DNA of 50,192 nucleotides. Source: a virus. The stretch spans positions 1 to 50,192 of the IMG/VR virus record IMGVR_UViG_3300017917_001192. The stretch is one strand, 5' to 3'. Below are positions 15,591-30,500 of this stretch, one piece after another. Below the pieces are notes generated by a model. The model did no database searches, was not told the DNA's origin, and worked only from the letters and a program-made list of their open reading frames with translations. Numbering within the stretch: position 1 is the first letter of the stretch; every line of letters begins with the position of its first letter. The translations under genes and the position numbers were made by a program.

Positions 15591-18500
15591 TTAACCACTT
15601 CTTAAGAACTCAGCACTATAAGTATTACTTATTTGTAGTGGGTTCGTCAAACTATTAATATACGCATTTTGACTATTCCAATCAACGTCATAATATTCAG
15701 GAGCTAATTGATTATTTTCAAATATACCGTAAATATACGTATATTTGTCTACAAAAGTTAACGTTGGAGTAACATTAACACCCCTAGTAAGACCAGTAAT
15801 TGTGTTAGTGCCTGTATCATAATCAGTGAATCTTATTTGTTCACCATTAATGTAAACAAGTCCACCCAACACTATTGTTATTGTAACACTGTTTCCAGCA
15901 GCTATATAAGTTGGATTATTCTGTATTTCTAATACAGGTTGATTTCCTACAAATGTTTGTGTAATAAGGTTATCAGGAATAGCTATGCTTAATGTATTAT
16001 TGTATATTCCGTATCCTAAAATTTGGTTAGAATTATAAAAAAGTGGTAAAGTAAATACTCCACCTGACAATGCTGGTACAGTTTGTGTATCATTTGTAAA
16101 GTTTAATAATCTAAGAACATCATAGACATTTATAGTTTCAGTAGTGTCTGTAATATCCTCTGTTAGCCAAGTCATAGCTATAGTTCTGTTTCTATAAATG
16201 CTGGCTAGACCGTTTTGATTTACATTATTAAAGTATAGTTCTTCATTTGGTGAAGCACTAGGCATCATACTTGTAATTGTTATATAGTCTGTGCTACTGC
16301 TTAATACTTTTTCAATACCTATAAAATTATTATTATACACTTGTAACTTGCTAGTAGGTACACGATAGCCATTTACAGTTACCCATAATCTATCAACATT
16401 ATACTGGCTGAATTGGCTTATATTTACAACACCAACTTGTGAAGTCAATACATATTCATCACCATCTTGTGATGTACTAACAGTAATTGATCTAGCAAAC
16501 GCTGTTCCATCACCCGATCCTATACCAGTAGCAGTAAATACTCCACCAGTAACTGGACTTCCCACATAACCTATGCTATTCCAATTAGTGGTCGTTCCCA
16601 AATCTTCAATAATATAAGTTTCGCCAACTATAAATGATCCTGCTGCTATACTTGGTCCAACTTCTAAGATCCAATATAAATCATTATCAATTAAACCACC
16701 TACAAGTGTGTCCCCATTAACAGTAGTTGAACTTGTAAAGTAGACTGGGGTTCCAGGTACTAAATTATCAATACTTGCTACACTTATTCTATTAACAGTA
16801 GCAAATGTTCTTACAGTAGTTGTTGTAGCTAATGTAAAGGTACGATCAGCCCAAGCATAACCTGTTCCAGTAAATGGACTAAAAACTGACACAGCATCCA
16901 CAGCCGACAAAGCAGGATCACTAAACAACTCATAACTAGTTGGACTGACAACATCTACATATAGTGTTCTATCATTTATTTGAGTTGTACCTGTTACACC
17001 ACCAATACGTATAGGATCACCTGAACTTAATCCTAATGTACTTGATAGATTTATTAATGCTCCTAGATTAGGACCTGTTCCTATGCTTGTAATACTTACT
17101 ACAGTACCTTGTATATTGAATTGTGTGTTTAAATATTGTCTAAATGTTTGATTAAATGTTGTTACAGCAACAACAGTGTTTAGTGCTAACGGACTACTAA
17201 ACGTTATTGTTGATGTAGCAAAATCTATTGTGTAGCCTGAACTTACACGTAATCCGTTTACTTCAACAATAGCATCAGTAACATTGTCATAAGCACAATA
17301 GTTACTTAGTGTAAACACTGTTTGACCTGCAGTGGCTGTAAATACCTCTGTTTCAGGTAAAGTATATCCATATTGTTCAGGCTCAGTTTCACCAAAGAAA
17401 CTATATGCTAAGTAATCTGTAGTTGCGTCATATTGATCAGCGAACACAACTTTAGCCTGTATGCCATTAGGTTGTAATCCGATAGCATAGTCATTAGTTA
17501 CAAATACACTACGACCTGTAGCATTAGTCAATGTTAATGGATTGCCTGGACTACTTGGATTTTCAAGTCTAAACTTAGTACCATCAACAATATTTAAAAT
17601 TGTGTAGCTTGTTTGTGGTGTAACAACTCCAAACATATTATCATCAAATATAATTGTGTCCCCTGCGTTTAATCCACCTGTTGTGCTAACTACAACTGTA
17701 TTTGTACTTGAACGTGTAGCCAACGCAACATTGGTACGTCCAACCAACAATCTATTTCCATTATGTTGAACATACGGGTCAGTCCAAGGCACACCTGCTC
17801 CTGAACTTAGTATAGCTGTCATATTACCTGTAGCATTAGTCAATACGAATGTGGGTCCAGCAAGACCACCTGATATACTTGCGCTTATAACAATAGAATT
17901 AGTAGCTGCGTTTATAAACTTTACATAATAATTTGTGTCAGCAACAATTCCACCAAACACTGTTCCTTGGAACCTAACTGTAGCGTTTAATGTAAATGGT
18001 ATGATATTATCTACAGTAATCGTATTGTATGTGCTTTCTGTTTGTGTACAATTTACATTAGTTACATAAGGTAAATCTTGTATTAGTCCACTACCATTAG
18101 TAATCGTTTTACTGTAATTACAGTTTAAGTAAATTTCATTAAATCCAGTGTTCTCATCTGTTCTAATTGGGTCATTAAATGTATTACTTTTTACTAGTTG
18201 ATCTCCATTACCAACTTCATAGATATCCATACGCAAACTATTGCCAACTGCTAATGTAGTATTTAAGGTTACAGTTTGGTTCACCCAATCTACTGTGTAA
18301 TTTTTTGTTACATAAATTGATGTTGATAATCCTGTTGTTCCGTCAATTACAAATAGTGACAATTGGGCAGTTATACCTACATAGTTAGCAAAACTATATG
18401 TTACTTGGGTGCTTGGGCTAGGAGTGAATATGACACTAACTACATTATAACCGACATTTTGATAAACTGTGGCATCCCAATTTGTTCCAGGACGTGTATT

Positions 18501-21500
18501 AACTAACATGGTTAGATTATCCTCAACAATACCTGGAACCATTTCTTCAGGACCATAACCACTTAAGAAACTGTCTCCTTGTACTGTATAAATTGGTTCG
18601 GGTGTATTAAACGATGCGTCCTTTACCCATGTAACGCCATTATCGCTACTAGTTAATATAACGTTTTCATCACCTACTGCTATCCATTTACTATTAACAC
18701 TATCATATGTGATAGAGTTTAAATTGTGTGGTACATTACTACTTACTATACTCCAAGATAATGAATTTGTACTTACTTTAATTAATGCTTCACCCAAGTA
18801 AACATCGCCAACTGCGATAAACTTACCATTAGCATAATGAACACTATTTAAGTCACTAGTCTGTGGGTACAAGTACATATATGAAGATACTGTTGGACTT
18901 GTTAAGAAAGTAACTGCTGTAAGTTGTAATTGCGTACTACTAATAATATTACTAATTGTATAGGTTGTTGTTGTATTAATTACATCAAAAGCAACACTAA
19001 ATCTTACACTATCACCAACTTGGAACCCTGCTGTGCTTGTAACGTTTAAATAATTGCTTGGTACATTCGTACTAAACGCAAATGTTTCGTTAACTCCATA
19101 CCAATTGACTAAATCAGTACTACGTGAAATTATTCCATTTTGTCCTACTCCAACTATAACAGTACCATTGCTTGCTAAACTATAATTAAAATATCTTGAA
19201 TCTGGTAAACTGCCACTCCATGTTGTACCGTTTGTGCTATACAAGAACAATGGAAGAGGAACAAAAAGAGATCCTGAAACAAAATAAGCAGATCCTACTA
19301 CACTATAATAATTTGTAGCTCCCAAAGTAATTTGTTTAGTTTCATTAAATACCACTGGTCTTGAACTTGAAAAGTTGTAAGTTGCTGTCCAAGTATTACC
19401 ATCTGTGCTCGTATAAACATCTTGCCCCGTAGCAACATACTTACCATTATAATACATTATACTATTGATTGGTTCTGATGTTAGAGCAGCAATATTAGCA
19501 TTAACAGTCCATGTAACTGCGTCCGTGCTTGTAAGCATTGGAGCATTACTATCACTTGTTGTGATAATATATTTTGTACCTGAATAAACAATATCAGTAA
19601 ATCCAACTGGTACAACTGTAATATTATCAATCTCATAATTAGCACTATCAGCACTTAATATTAACGAACTGTTGTTTGCAGAGTTTGTTGTAATAATAAT
19701 ATTAGAACCATCACTGATAACGCTGGTATTATTATAACCATACAGATAAAAAGCTTGTCCACTTAAATCAACATCTACCGTAAATTGATCAGCAGGATTA
19801 AATTGATTACCATAATAGGTTGTGTTTGGATATTCAAGCCCAGTCATTAATTGTGGCAAATCTAATCCTGGCATATTAATAGTTGGACTATAATATCCAA
19901 CTACTCTATCAAGTGCGTTTAATTTTCTACTATCACTGTCAACAATTTCCCATTTGCCAATAACAAACTCATCATCATTATTACTAATTAAACATTCCCA
20001 AACACGATTATTATAGCGAACTAGGCTTTGATTATATAATATTGGAGCCTGTTTGTAAGCTATACCACCGATCTTACTAATATACATTTCACTATTTGTA
20101 TTAAAACCTGATAATGTTTTTACACTACCTCCAGGGGTATCGCTTATTGATATCAAATAATTAGACGTAATGCTTTGAATATAGTAAGGTACATATTCAA
20201 TAATCTGTGTACCAACATTTCCTGAGAAGAAGACCTGATCATTAACTTGGTAGAAGCTTGTGTCAGGTGTTGACAATCTTAATTTATTAGCTTGTCCAGT
20301 ATCACTAATGTATTCAATAGTTTTTGTTGTTAATCCGTTGTATGGTATAGAACTAGTTGACGCTGTGCCGTTACCTGTACCTACACCAGTAGCCACAAAC
20401 TGCCCACCTTCTACTGCTGTACCAACATATCCTATAGCGTTCCAGTTGGTAGTACCTACATTAACAATTGTATAAATCTGACCAACAGTAAATGAACCTG
20501 CTGCTTCAATTGTTTCACCTACAACTGGAATAGTCAACAATGGGTCACTATATAGTGCTAATTGATTAGCATTAATTGTTTTAACATAATAACTGTTGCT
20601 TATTATTGGAGGTGTTCCTGACACGATTACATTTGTAATTTCGCCAAAACTATCTACGTTAGACACATATATAGTACAATCATTATCTGGTGTTACTCCT
20701 CCCATAGCTGTACCTGGTATAGTCAACACATTGGACTCTGTATAACCTGCTCCCTGATTAGTAATTACAACACGATATCCACCCAATATAGAACTTAAAC
20801 TAAATGTAGGACTTGTAAGTGTATTAGAGTTTTGCCCTATTGTGGTTGGCCCAATAGCCTGTGTTAATGTAACACTAGTACCTTCTACTACAGTTGATAC
20901 TTTAATATACTCATCACCTGTACCACGCATTACTGCTGTATCATTTGTTACAGTAAAGTTAGGACCACCTAAGGTTTCACTAATTGTAAAACTATTATTA
21001 CCTGGAGTATAACTAATTGATGTAACAAAATATTCAACACCAATAATAATTCCGCCTAAACCTTGCCCTGAAAAGACTATTGGCATACCAATATACAAGT
21101 TTTCAGAAGTAACACATCTTAGTGTGTTTGGAGCAGTAGTTTGTATTACATCTACAATTAAACTTGGTGTTACTATCCCTGTTTGAACATCAATACGACC
21201 ACTATAATCAGTTACATAATATGTAGTACCAGTTGCTAACCCTCCCAGTGCTGTACCTGTTATTCTTAATGGCATATTAAGATAAACATAATCAGCACCA
21301 TTAACACTTGGGCTTGGTTTCTTTAGTGCTATTTTATTAGCAGTACTGTTTGGTCCACCTATTGTAGCATTTATTGTTCGACCCCACAACTCTGTATTCG
21401 ATGGAGTTAAGTTTGGATATTGTTTGGTTGTTTCGTAAATAGTAAATTCTTGACCGTTTACAATACCGGGACTTACTGGTAATGCTACCATCATAGTCAT

Positions 21501-24500
21501 ATTACCAGTTTCGTTAGATAACGGGTCAATTAAACTTTGGTTATACAGGTAAGCACTACCTACTTGGTTTGTAAGAGCTAAACTACTTGCTCCTGCTGAA
21601 GTGCTAACAGTTATTTGTGTGCTTCCAACAATGCTACTTATATAATATAATGTACCTGATGTTAATCCACCAAATGTATTTGTACTTGCTGTACCAATAC
21701 CTTGTGTTGCTGTTCCTGAACCTGAACCTACGCCAGTAGCTATAAATTTAACACCAACCGTGTTACTGGTTGCTCCTATTGATGTAAAATTAGTACTACC
21801 TACAGATTTAATTGTATATTGCAAACCAGGAACAAATGATCCCGCATTTACAACACCTGTTCCTGTTGCTACAAATGTTTGTCCTATAATATTATATGAG
21901 CTGCCCAATAAAGTATAGTCAGTATTACCCAATGTTAAAATTGTGTATGTCTGACCAATGACAAAATTACCTGAAGTAAACACAAAGTTTGTGAAAACAA
22001 CTGGATCTTCAAAAGCAAAATCTGTATTGCTTTCTACTGTAATTAAATTACCAGTTGAACTTGTACTACTTACACTTGTGCGTGTTGTGGTACTATGATG
22101 TGATATTGTAAAGGATTCATCATCAAAAACAGCACTTACAAAATAATTTTCATTAGCAATGATGTTACCAAACTGTGTACCAGTAAATAATAAACTTACG
22201 CCAGAATATAATGTGTTAGTTCCTGCTGTTCCAATTGGAGTAGGGCTACTATAAACACGATTGTTTAAAGTTTGTGTAACTTGCTGTATTCTAGGATAAT
22301 AAACATCTAAAATTGCTGTGTCAGTGATAGTACCAGCATACGCTCTAGCTCCTGGTATTACTGGAATAGTTGAAGTTGTTAATGTAAATGTTGGACCAAA
22401 CTGATCTTCACTGATTGTAAATTCTGTTAAACTTACTATACTAGCAACATAATATGTTACGTTTGGAGTTATGCCACCTTGTAATGGTCCTTGGAATATA
22501 ATTGGCATACCAATTGTAAATCCAAATGTTGAACCTGATGCCGTATCAAAACCTGCTCCATCATCATAAGGTAGTATTACAACTGTATTGGTACCACTGT
22601 TTGTTCCAACAACTCGTCTTGGGAACTCACTATAAGTAATTAATCTATCATTTGTCACATCATTAATTACTAATATTACATCACTTGTACTTGCTAAAAT
22701 ATTATTGATTGGTGGCAATGTGCTTTGTAACTTAATGCTGCTACTTGAGTAGGAAATTAATCCTGTGCTGCTTGCTATTTCACCAGCATAAAATGTATTC
22801 GCAGTCCAATCTGTAACCTGTGGTGTATAACTTGTTCTATCAAATCGTAATGTAGGTATTAACTCACGTGTTGGTGTCGATGTAAGTGTTGGAATAGCTC
22901 TAGCACCTAAATTCAATGTATGACCAGTTCCAGTACCTGTAGAATAAAATGTAACACGATTGGTATCAAGTGTAGCATCTTGTAAGGTAGTATAAAGCCC
23001 TATTATACCACTAGGCTGTAATGATAAAACATTTATATAATACCATTGTCCATCAATTAAACCACCAATCTTGTTTCCAGTTCCAACTTTATATTGAACT
23101 AAATCGCCTGTTTGTAGTCCAGGAGCAAATACTCTTATTACACTATACGTTGCGTTAACATCGCTACTACTAAACGTAGCTATTATACTTGGTTCAACAT
23201 TGATTACAGGAGCATTCATGTAACCTTGACCTGGATTTATAACATTGATCGTTTGTACAACATCAATATTCATTACAGGTTCTAACTCAATGTATTGTCT
23301 AGGTACAGGATATGTGCTTGTATAATCTATTGTAATTCTTGGTGGTTCTGTATAACCACGACCACCATACAATACAACAACCTCAGGTAATTGTAAGTAC
23401 AACATTGTACCTGGTAAATGTACTGCTATTGATGTTCCGTTCCAACCACGTACTAATTGGCTAATTTTATTGGTTGTAGTATCAATTTCGTAGTAAGCAA
23501 TCTGTTCATCATCAATTTGAAACACGCCTGTAGTTGGAAAACCATTTACATTGTCAACATACAAATATGAACTACTTGTATCAACATAGCTATTAAGTAA
23601 AGTAGCTGGGTAATTACTAATTGTGGTTAAGCTGACTCCTTTATTTTGAAACCATTGTTTATATTGTACTGTGTCCCAAATAATGCTTGTTGGAAGGTAT
23701 TGATTATTTTCTGTAGGATTACTGTAAACTAACATGGGTGTTATAAACTGCTGTTCGCTTACACTATATTGACTTGGTAAATCAAAATCAGTTACATTAC
23801 CCTCATAGATATCACGACCTGTATACTTTAATAAGAAATCTTTTACAACTACATGATAAGGTTTAACTTCTTCAATATAATTTTCTAAAAATACTTGGTT
23901 GTCTGTTTTGTAATTTTCGTAAGGCAACAATTCACGTATTGTATGACTTACATCAACTAAACTGGTCTTGTTTAACCATGGTAAGTAATTTTGTGATTGT
24001 ATAGTTTCTGATTGGATATAATCAAATAATAATACTAAAGACTTGTTTCTAAATATTAATAGTTCTTCAGTATAGATTTGTTCACATAATGCTCTGATAA
24101 TAAAATAAGTTTCTCTAGATGGATATTGATCAAAATCGTTTACATCAAAGAAATTGTCTCCAAACCCAATCTTACCACTTGGATAATCATAAAGATATGA
24201 ACTAAACTCTATGGTACCATTTTGTAATCCAATTCTTTGCCAATTTGGATTTGTGGCTCTTGTAAGTGCTTCCGGGCTGCTACAAATATATGATTCAACT
24301 TCATTTAAACTAGCAAGACCATTTACTAAAATATTTACCCAATAATCTAATCCTGCTTGTTCAGCATAACGACCTAAACAAGTTATATAGATTTCATTTA
24401 CTAATGTAGCATATTGTGTGGCATTAGCACCTGTTACAGTAGTTGTTAACTCGGTTCCAATACTTAAGCTAGGCTCATAGATATAATATTCTTGACTACC

Positions 24501-27500
24501 AACGTTTTGCCCAACTAAAACAATTGTACCACGCGGTACATTAAGTGTAGCTAAATCAGCATAATTTGGTATCTGATATGCTGCTTTTGTATTATCATCA
24601 TACCCAGGTGCCCACCAATTAATAGTAGTCCAATAGTTTGTCACATCATATGGTGTTCTGCGACCTAAGATTAATGCTTCAGGACTACTACAAATTTCAG
24701 CACGAACTTGTTCAGTTGTTAGAAAACTATTTACTAGTATCTCTACCCAAAAATCTAAACCATTTTGATCAGCATACCGACCCAAACATTCTACATAATA
24801 GTTATTAACTTGATCACTATAAAATTCAGCTAATGGAGCATCTACTGTTGTTACTAATTTTGTTCCTAAGCTAAATGATCTATACAATAAACTTAAATCA
24901 GGTTTAATTTCCATAATGGGAAATTGCTTAACAACTGTGTTAGCATATGTTATATAATTTTTTAATGCTAATAATCTATCGTAAAAGAAACTTTGTCTTG
25001 GTCTTACTTCAATCCCTGATTGTACAGCAGGTGGTAAATAAAAATCAGGGACAACCTGACCATCATTATCAGTACCACTCAAACTTGCTAACAATCTAGC
25101 ATATAGACCAGTTGGTTCTTGTTCATAAATTGGGGTACCAGTATCAGGTATGATAGTTGGCACACCTGGTAAGAAGTCATCAGCAAAATTACTACGTACT
25201 AAAGTATACTCACTATGAGGAGAATCACTACTACGTCCTGTTGTATATCCAACATGTAATATACTATCAACTCCATTTAAATATTGTTGAACATTGTATA
25301 AACCATATGTATTAGGTAATAATGGTTCAAAATAACTTATACCTGATTGTATTGGACTTTGTATATAACTAGCTACTACACTATCTGCTAAAGTTTTATT
25401 AGTTTGTGTGAAAACAATGTTAGTATTTCTAACCCAAAAATAGTAAACTGTACCTAATTGGTTAGCAGCATTTATAACGGATTGTTCAACATACAACGTA
25501 TTATCATATGGGGTACCTGGACCAATATATTCGCTTGGTTGTACTTCGCTTACAATCCAACTGTATACCGCAACATCACTGCCTGGAAATACAGTCCCCC
25601 AATATTTACTGTTATATTTTACATCATTTTGATGATAGTTTACAAATCTTACATTGTCTGTATCGAACCACAACTTACCAACATTTTCAGCTCCCCAAAC
25701 AAGACCATTTACATCACTATCTGGACTATTGTATTTTGCTGGGTCAATATTACTAATATAATCAAGATTTTGTCTAGCAGCCCCTAAAATTTTACCTTGT
25801 AATGGATCAATATAGTCTAAATTTACTAGTGTGTTATTAGTTGTAACATCATATATTTGTATGTTTTGTATGCGTTCAATATCAACTACTTTACTAGATG
25901 TGCGATAAACACTCCAATCTTTAACTCCTAAGACATTTTGAAAAATATTTACTTTCCCATCAATAGAACCTGAGCTATATCTTGGACTACCTACAATTAC
26001 ATTATACTCGTTAAAATCTACACTGCTACCATACCTTGGACTTGCGCCATAATCAGTGCTAGTGTCATTTACACTTTGAGCATATACAAAGTTTCCTGGT
26101 GTTGATAAACTTTCATTATATGTTGGCAAATAATCAAACATATATACAGCACCCGCATTATCATAGCTGTCTATAAACTGTGTGCTATTATTGTCAAACA
26201 CTGTATCATTATCAAAATTTTCGTCATCCGTAAAATCAAATGATGTAAACACGTAACGTGTTCCTACTGGGGCACTAATTATTACACTATCAGATTCATT
26301 AAATTTAATAGCACTACCAAATTGTGTTGCTCCATCAGCATGTGGACATAATATTACTTGTGTTTCAGTATAAATTGATAATCCAAGCTCACTTAATGTT
26401 GTTGTCGCATTATCAAATACACTTAATAATAGTTTTTCGTTTGGTACTGCTAGGTTACTATCAATAATACCAATCATTAACATGTTATTGCTAGTACTGG
26501 CTTGTATATTTGGTAATTGTAAAGAATTAATTGCGTTAGCAACTCCACTGGCATTACTACCTGATGGAATAGTAACTTCAAAACCATTTAGATAAATCTT
26601 TCTTTGTGCTGTTACGTTTACAGTGCTTGTACCAATAATCAATCCATACTTACCACCACCATTTGTATAACGATATACAGCACCTTCTTGTGTTTGATTA
26701 TTCAAATCATATGGAGCACCTACTAATAATTCACTAGCATATTTTGTTGTATCAACACTGTATCCGTAACTTACACCTGGTGTTGGGGTACTTGATGCTT
26801 CTAATGTTTGAATAAGTGACAATTTACTATCACCAACAGTAATTAAATCACCTGCTAATAATGGACTTGTGTATAAAAACTTACTACCGACCACACCATA
26901 ATTTTCATTGGTTATCACTGTACCATTTTTAGTAACTTGTAAATCATTTGTCTGAAAATATACAGTAGGGTATGGATTAAAAGAAAAATCAGTAGTTCTA
27001 ATACTTAACAATGTGCTACTATTTCTATCATCTTTAATCGTAAACTTGAATGTTACACCAGCAACAACTTGTTCTATTGTCTCAATAAAATAAACTTTGT
27101 ATTCTTGTATTCTACTATCTAGTAAATTACCCACAAATACAACAGGCGTTAATGGTCTGTAAACTTTACCAGTGCCAGTGCCTGCTGCTGTAGCAGTAAA
27201 TGTTGTACCTACTGTATTAGCACTTGCTCCGATACTTGTAAATGATGTACTTCCTACACTAAGAATTTTATAATCAAGACCTTGAACTATATTTGTTGCG
27301 TCAATAATTATACCAGCAACATAATTAACTGTAATAAAATCATTTACACTTTCAGCATATGTAACAGATGTACTAACTTGAGTTGGGGTCCATCCTAAAT
27401 TGAATGTTTGATAACCATACAATATAGAATTTGACTGTACTTCAAACTGTTGTAATGTTCTGTTGTAAACATAACTTTGTCCGAAGTTACTAGTGTTTAT

Positions 27501-30500
27501 ATTATAATCATAACTTGGCGCACCTACAACTAATGTGTCACCATTATAATCAGTTGCTAAACTATAACCATAATCAATCTGAGGACTTGGCGCTGTAATA
27601 TAACCACTTGTATATGTACTTGGTCTATAAGTAATTTGATTAGCTGTTCCTGTTCCTGTACCAACACCAGTAGCTACAAATGTTATACCAACTAAATTAT
27701 CCGTAGCACCAATTAATTTAAAATTAGTTGTACCAATACTTGTAATTGTGTAAACCTGTCCTGGTACAAAGTATCCTGCGCTTAATGGAATATTTTCTTT
27801 TACATAAACATAAACTCTGTCATTGGTAATAGCACTATTGAAAATTTCACTAATGTATAAGTAATTACCATCACGGCTGAAATCAATACTATATCCAAAA
27901 TTACTTGAACCACCTGGGGTTTTAATTTGTTGTACTTCAAGTAAATCTGTTGTGAATGCACTGTCGGTGTTGGTTACATAAATATAAACCTTAGGAGTTC
28001 CGCTACTTGGTTCACTAATTGCTACAAAATTATTATGATATGTAATACTTGTCCCAAAGCTTGTACCATGTGTAATTATTTGTACTAATTCAACTTCACC
28101 TGTATATAAATTGGTATTGTAACGATATACTGTACCATCATTTGGGTCACCTACCAAATATCCAAATGCGTTATCATATGCTACACTATATCCATAATTT
28201 ACAGTACTAGTTTCATCAAAAGAATAAGTTCCTGAATAATTTATAGACTTACGATATACCGCCCAACTTCCATCGGTATCAGTTTCTACCCAAACTTTAT
28301 TTTTAGTAAATTCGCTTGTTAGCAAATCTAAATTAATTATGTCACTAGGATTTTGTACTTTATGTGATGTAAATTTTAATACAACCCCTTGACCTGTTAA
28401 AACATTATTGTTAACATCAAGTGTTAAATTAATAATAACCTCGTATGGATTTACTATAGATGTAACAAAATAGTATCCATTTGCTGCTCCATCAAAATTA
28501 ATAATAGCTATTGGATCTAGTCTTGACAAGTTATGAACATCAGCAAAACGTATTGTAGTACTACCATTTAAGTTACCACGCATTGATACAACACGCCCAG
28601 TTGATTGCCAGCCATAAACTTGCCAATCACTTAAAAAGTTAGCTAACCAAACATAATCACCTACGTAAAAATCAGTAATTGGTACAATAACATTTTCTTT
28701 ACTAACAGCATTTGGCAAGTCACCATAAAAATAACTTGACATTTTAACATCATTAAAATTCACAAAACCAGCAGTTGGATATATTTCACTTGGTGTGTAG
28801 CTTTCAATTGTTGGTAAAACATCAACACTGGTAATTGGATTAACATAGTTATATATTTTATATAATGGAATATATTGTTGTGCGCCAATCGTTGGAACAC
28901 CGTTTGTTAAACTTAATATGCTTGGATTACCTGTTAATAAATTTTGATTTAATCTTACTTCAAAAAAGTTATCATTTAAATTACCACCAAAGTCAGCAAC
29001 TTTAATTGCCCAATTTTCGTAAACATCATACTTGATACCACCTTGAGGTAATTGTGCTCCTCTAAATGTGTCAACAGCAATTCTAGTACCTTTGTTACGA
29101 ATAAAGTTTTTATATACTTGTACCTGAGCAGTATCCGTTAAATCTATTGTAGCTAAATAATCACGTGGTCTATAACCAATCAAACTATAGGCTAGTAAAT
29201 TACTGTCTTGCTCTAAGTTTGCTTTATTAACATTATAGTATAATGCTGATTCATAGCTGCGAGTACTGCTATTTGGTAATAACCCTTTTTGTATTTCATT
29301 ATAGTCAGTTTCTTTCCAACCTAATTCATCAAACTTAGCACTTGGTTGTAACTTTTTTAGAGCAGTCCAATATTTGTTTTTATATTTGACAATTTCACCC
29401 TTAGTATATGAACTATTTTTATCATATTCTAAAATATTATCTTGATTTAATATAAAGCCACTAGCTGTGACAGTGCCGTTCCATTCAGCGGTTTTAATAC
29501 CTTTCAGTAAAATTCTATCTTGTCTCAATCCAGTTACTAAATTATAGATAACATCATCAAATAATGTAATATTATCAAATACTATACCATGTTCAAAATT
29601 ACTTACATTGAATTGACTATAACTTATTGCGTCACCGCCATTTAATGGTTTTACAATAAATTCTGTACCATAACGCTCAATACACAAATCATTTAATTGT
29701 ATTGGGTATAAATTTTGATTTAATACAAAATTATTTCTTTGAACAGTTAATGGTTGTACAATATTACTGTCTTTATTAAAATATAATTTATTAGCAGCAG
29801 GATTTAATGTAACAATATTACCATCTTCCCAACCGGTAATAGCCCAATATAAGAATTCTCCTGTTAACTGCCTAAAATTAATTTCTAAACCATTTTCAAT
29901 TTCTTCAAACAATAATCCTTGTGATTCTAAATATGCGCCGTAACTACAGATAAATTGTGCCACATCTTGTTTACTATAAAATATAGTTCCATATGGTACA
30001 ATAACCTTTTTATTTGAATAATCATTTGCTACAGTAACTCTAGTCCCTTCTACTACGATATCATCATTGTTACCATTTTGTATAGGAGTTAAAATAGTAA
30101 AGTAAGCTGTATTTTGTGAATTACCATAAACAGCGTAACCATTTGGTAATATTTGAACAACAATAGAACTATAAAATATTTTATCGAATGGTTGATTTTC
30201 GTAAAGTAATAATGCGTAACTTTCATCAGGAATTAATAATGAAGCATTAATACTATTAGGTGTTCCCTTTTCTACGAAAAATTTTAAGAAGGTTTTATCA
30301 CTAAATCCTGCCATTCTATAAACTAAACGCACATCTAAATTTTTTAATAAATTTGTTATATTGGTTGTAACATTACTACCGACTTGTTTTTCAAAATCAA
30401 CAATCCAATTAATGTAACTTGTTTTAGCAACACCGTTGCCGTAAATTTCTACATTACTTAAAACCAAATGACTACGCTCATTAACCAAGTATTGATTAAA

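Larger units (their letters stand above)
25950..28215 (-). repeat. FG-GAP-like repeats, probable seven-bladed propeller in giant protein
   Basis: About seven segments combine a (Y/F)G-x-S strand with a later (V/I)G-(A/S/D)-P turn. Examples are 'NYGYSVAYDN' with LVGDPNDG near 28190, 'SFGTSITYHN' near 28055, 'NFGYSIDFSRDGNYLYIS' near 27890, 'DYGYSLATDYNGDTLVVGAP' near 27550, 'SYGYSVDTTKYASELLVGAP' near 26740, 'QFGSAIKFNESDSVIISAP' near 26300 and 'RYGSSVDFNEYNVIVGSP' near 26010. This is the integrin-alpha-like FG-GAP pattern. Blades 4-5 are separated by an insertion that includes a TITSVGTT-type module. Confidence 0.6.

Noticed and set aside
25458-25787. Long open frames on the + strand inside the giant gene and elsewhere.
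   Set aside because: They have no ribosome sites, lie entirely within minus-strand genes and have low-complexity translations. They are shadows.
16495-27780. The repeated modules as a CRISPR array.
   Set aside because: The repeats are in-frame coding units with diverged DNA and no constant spacers.
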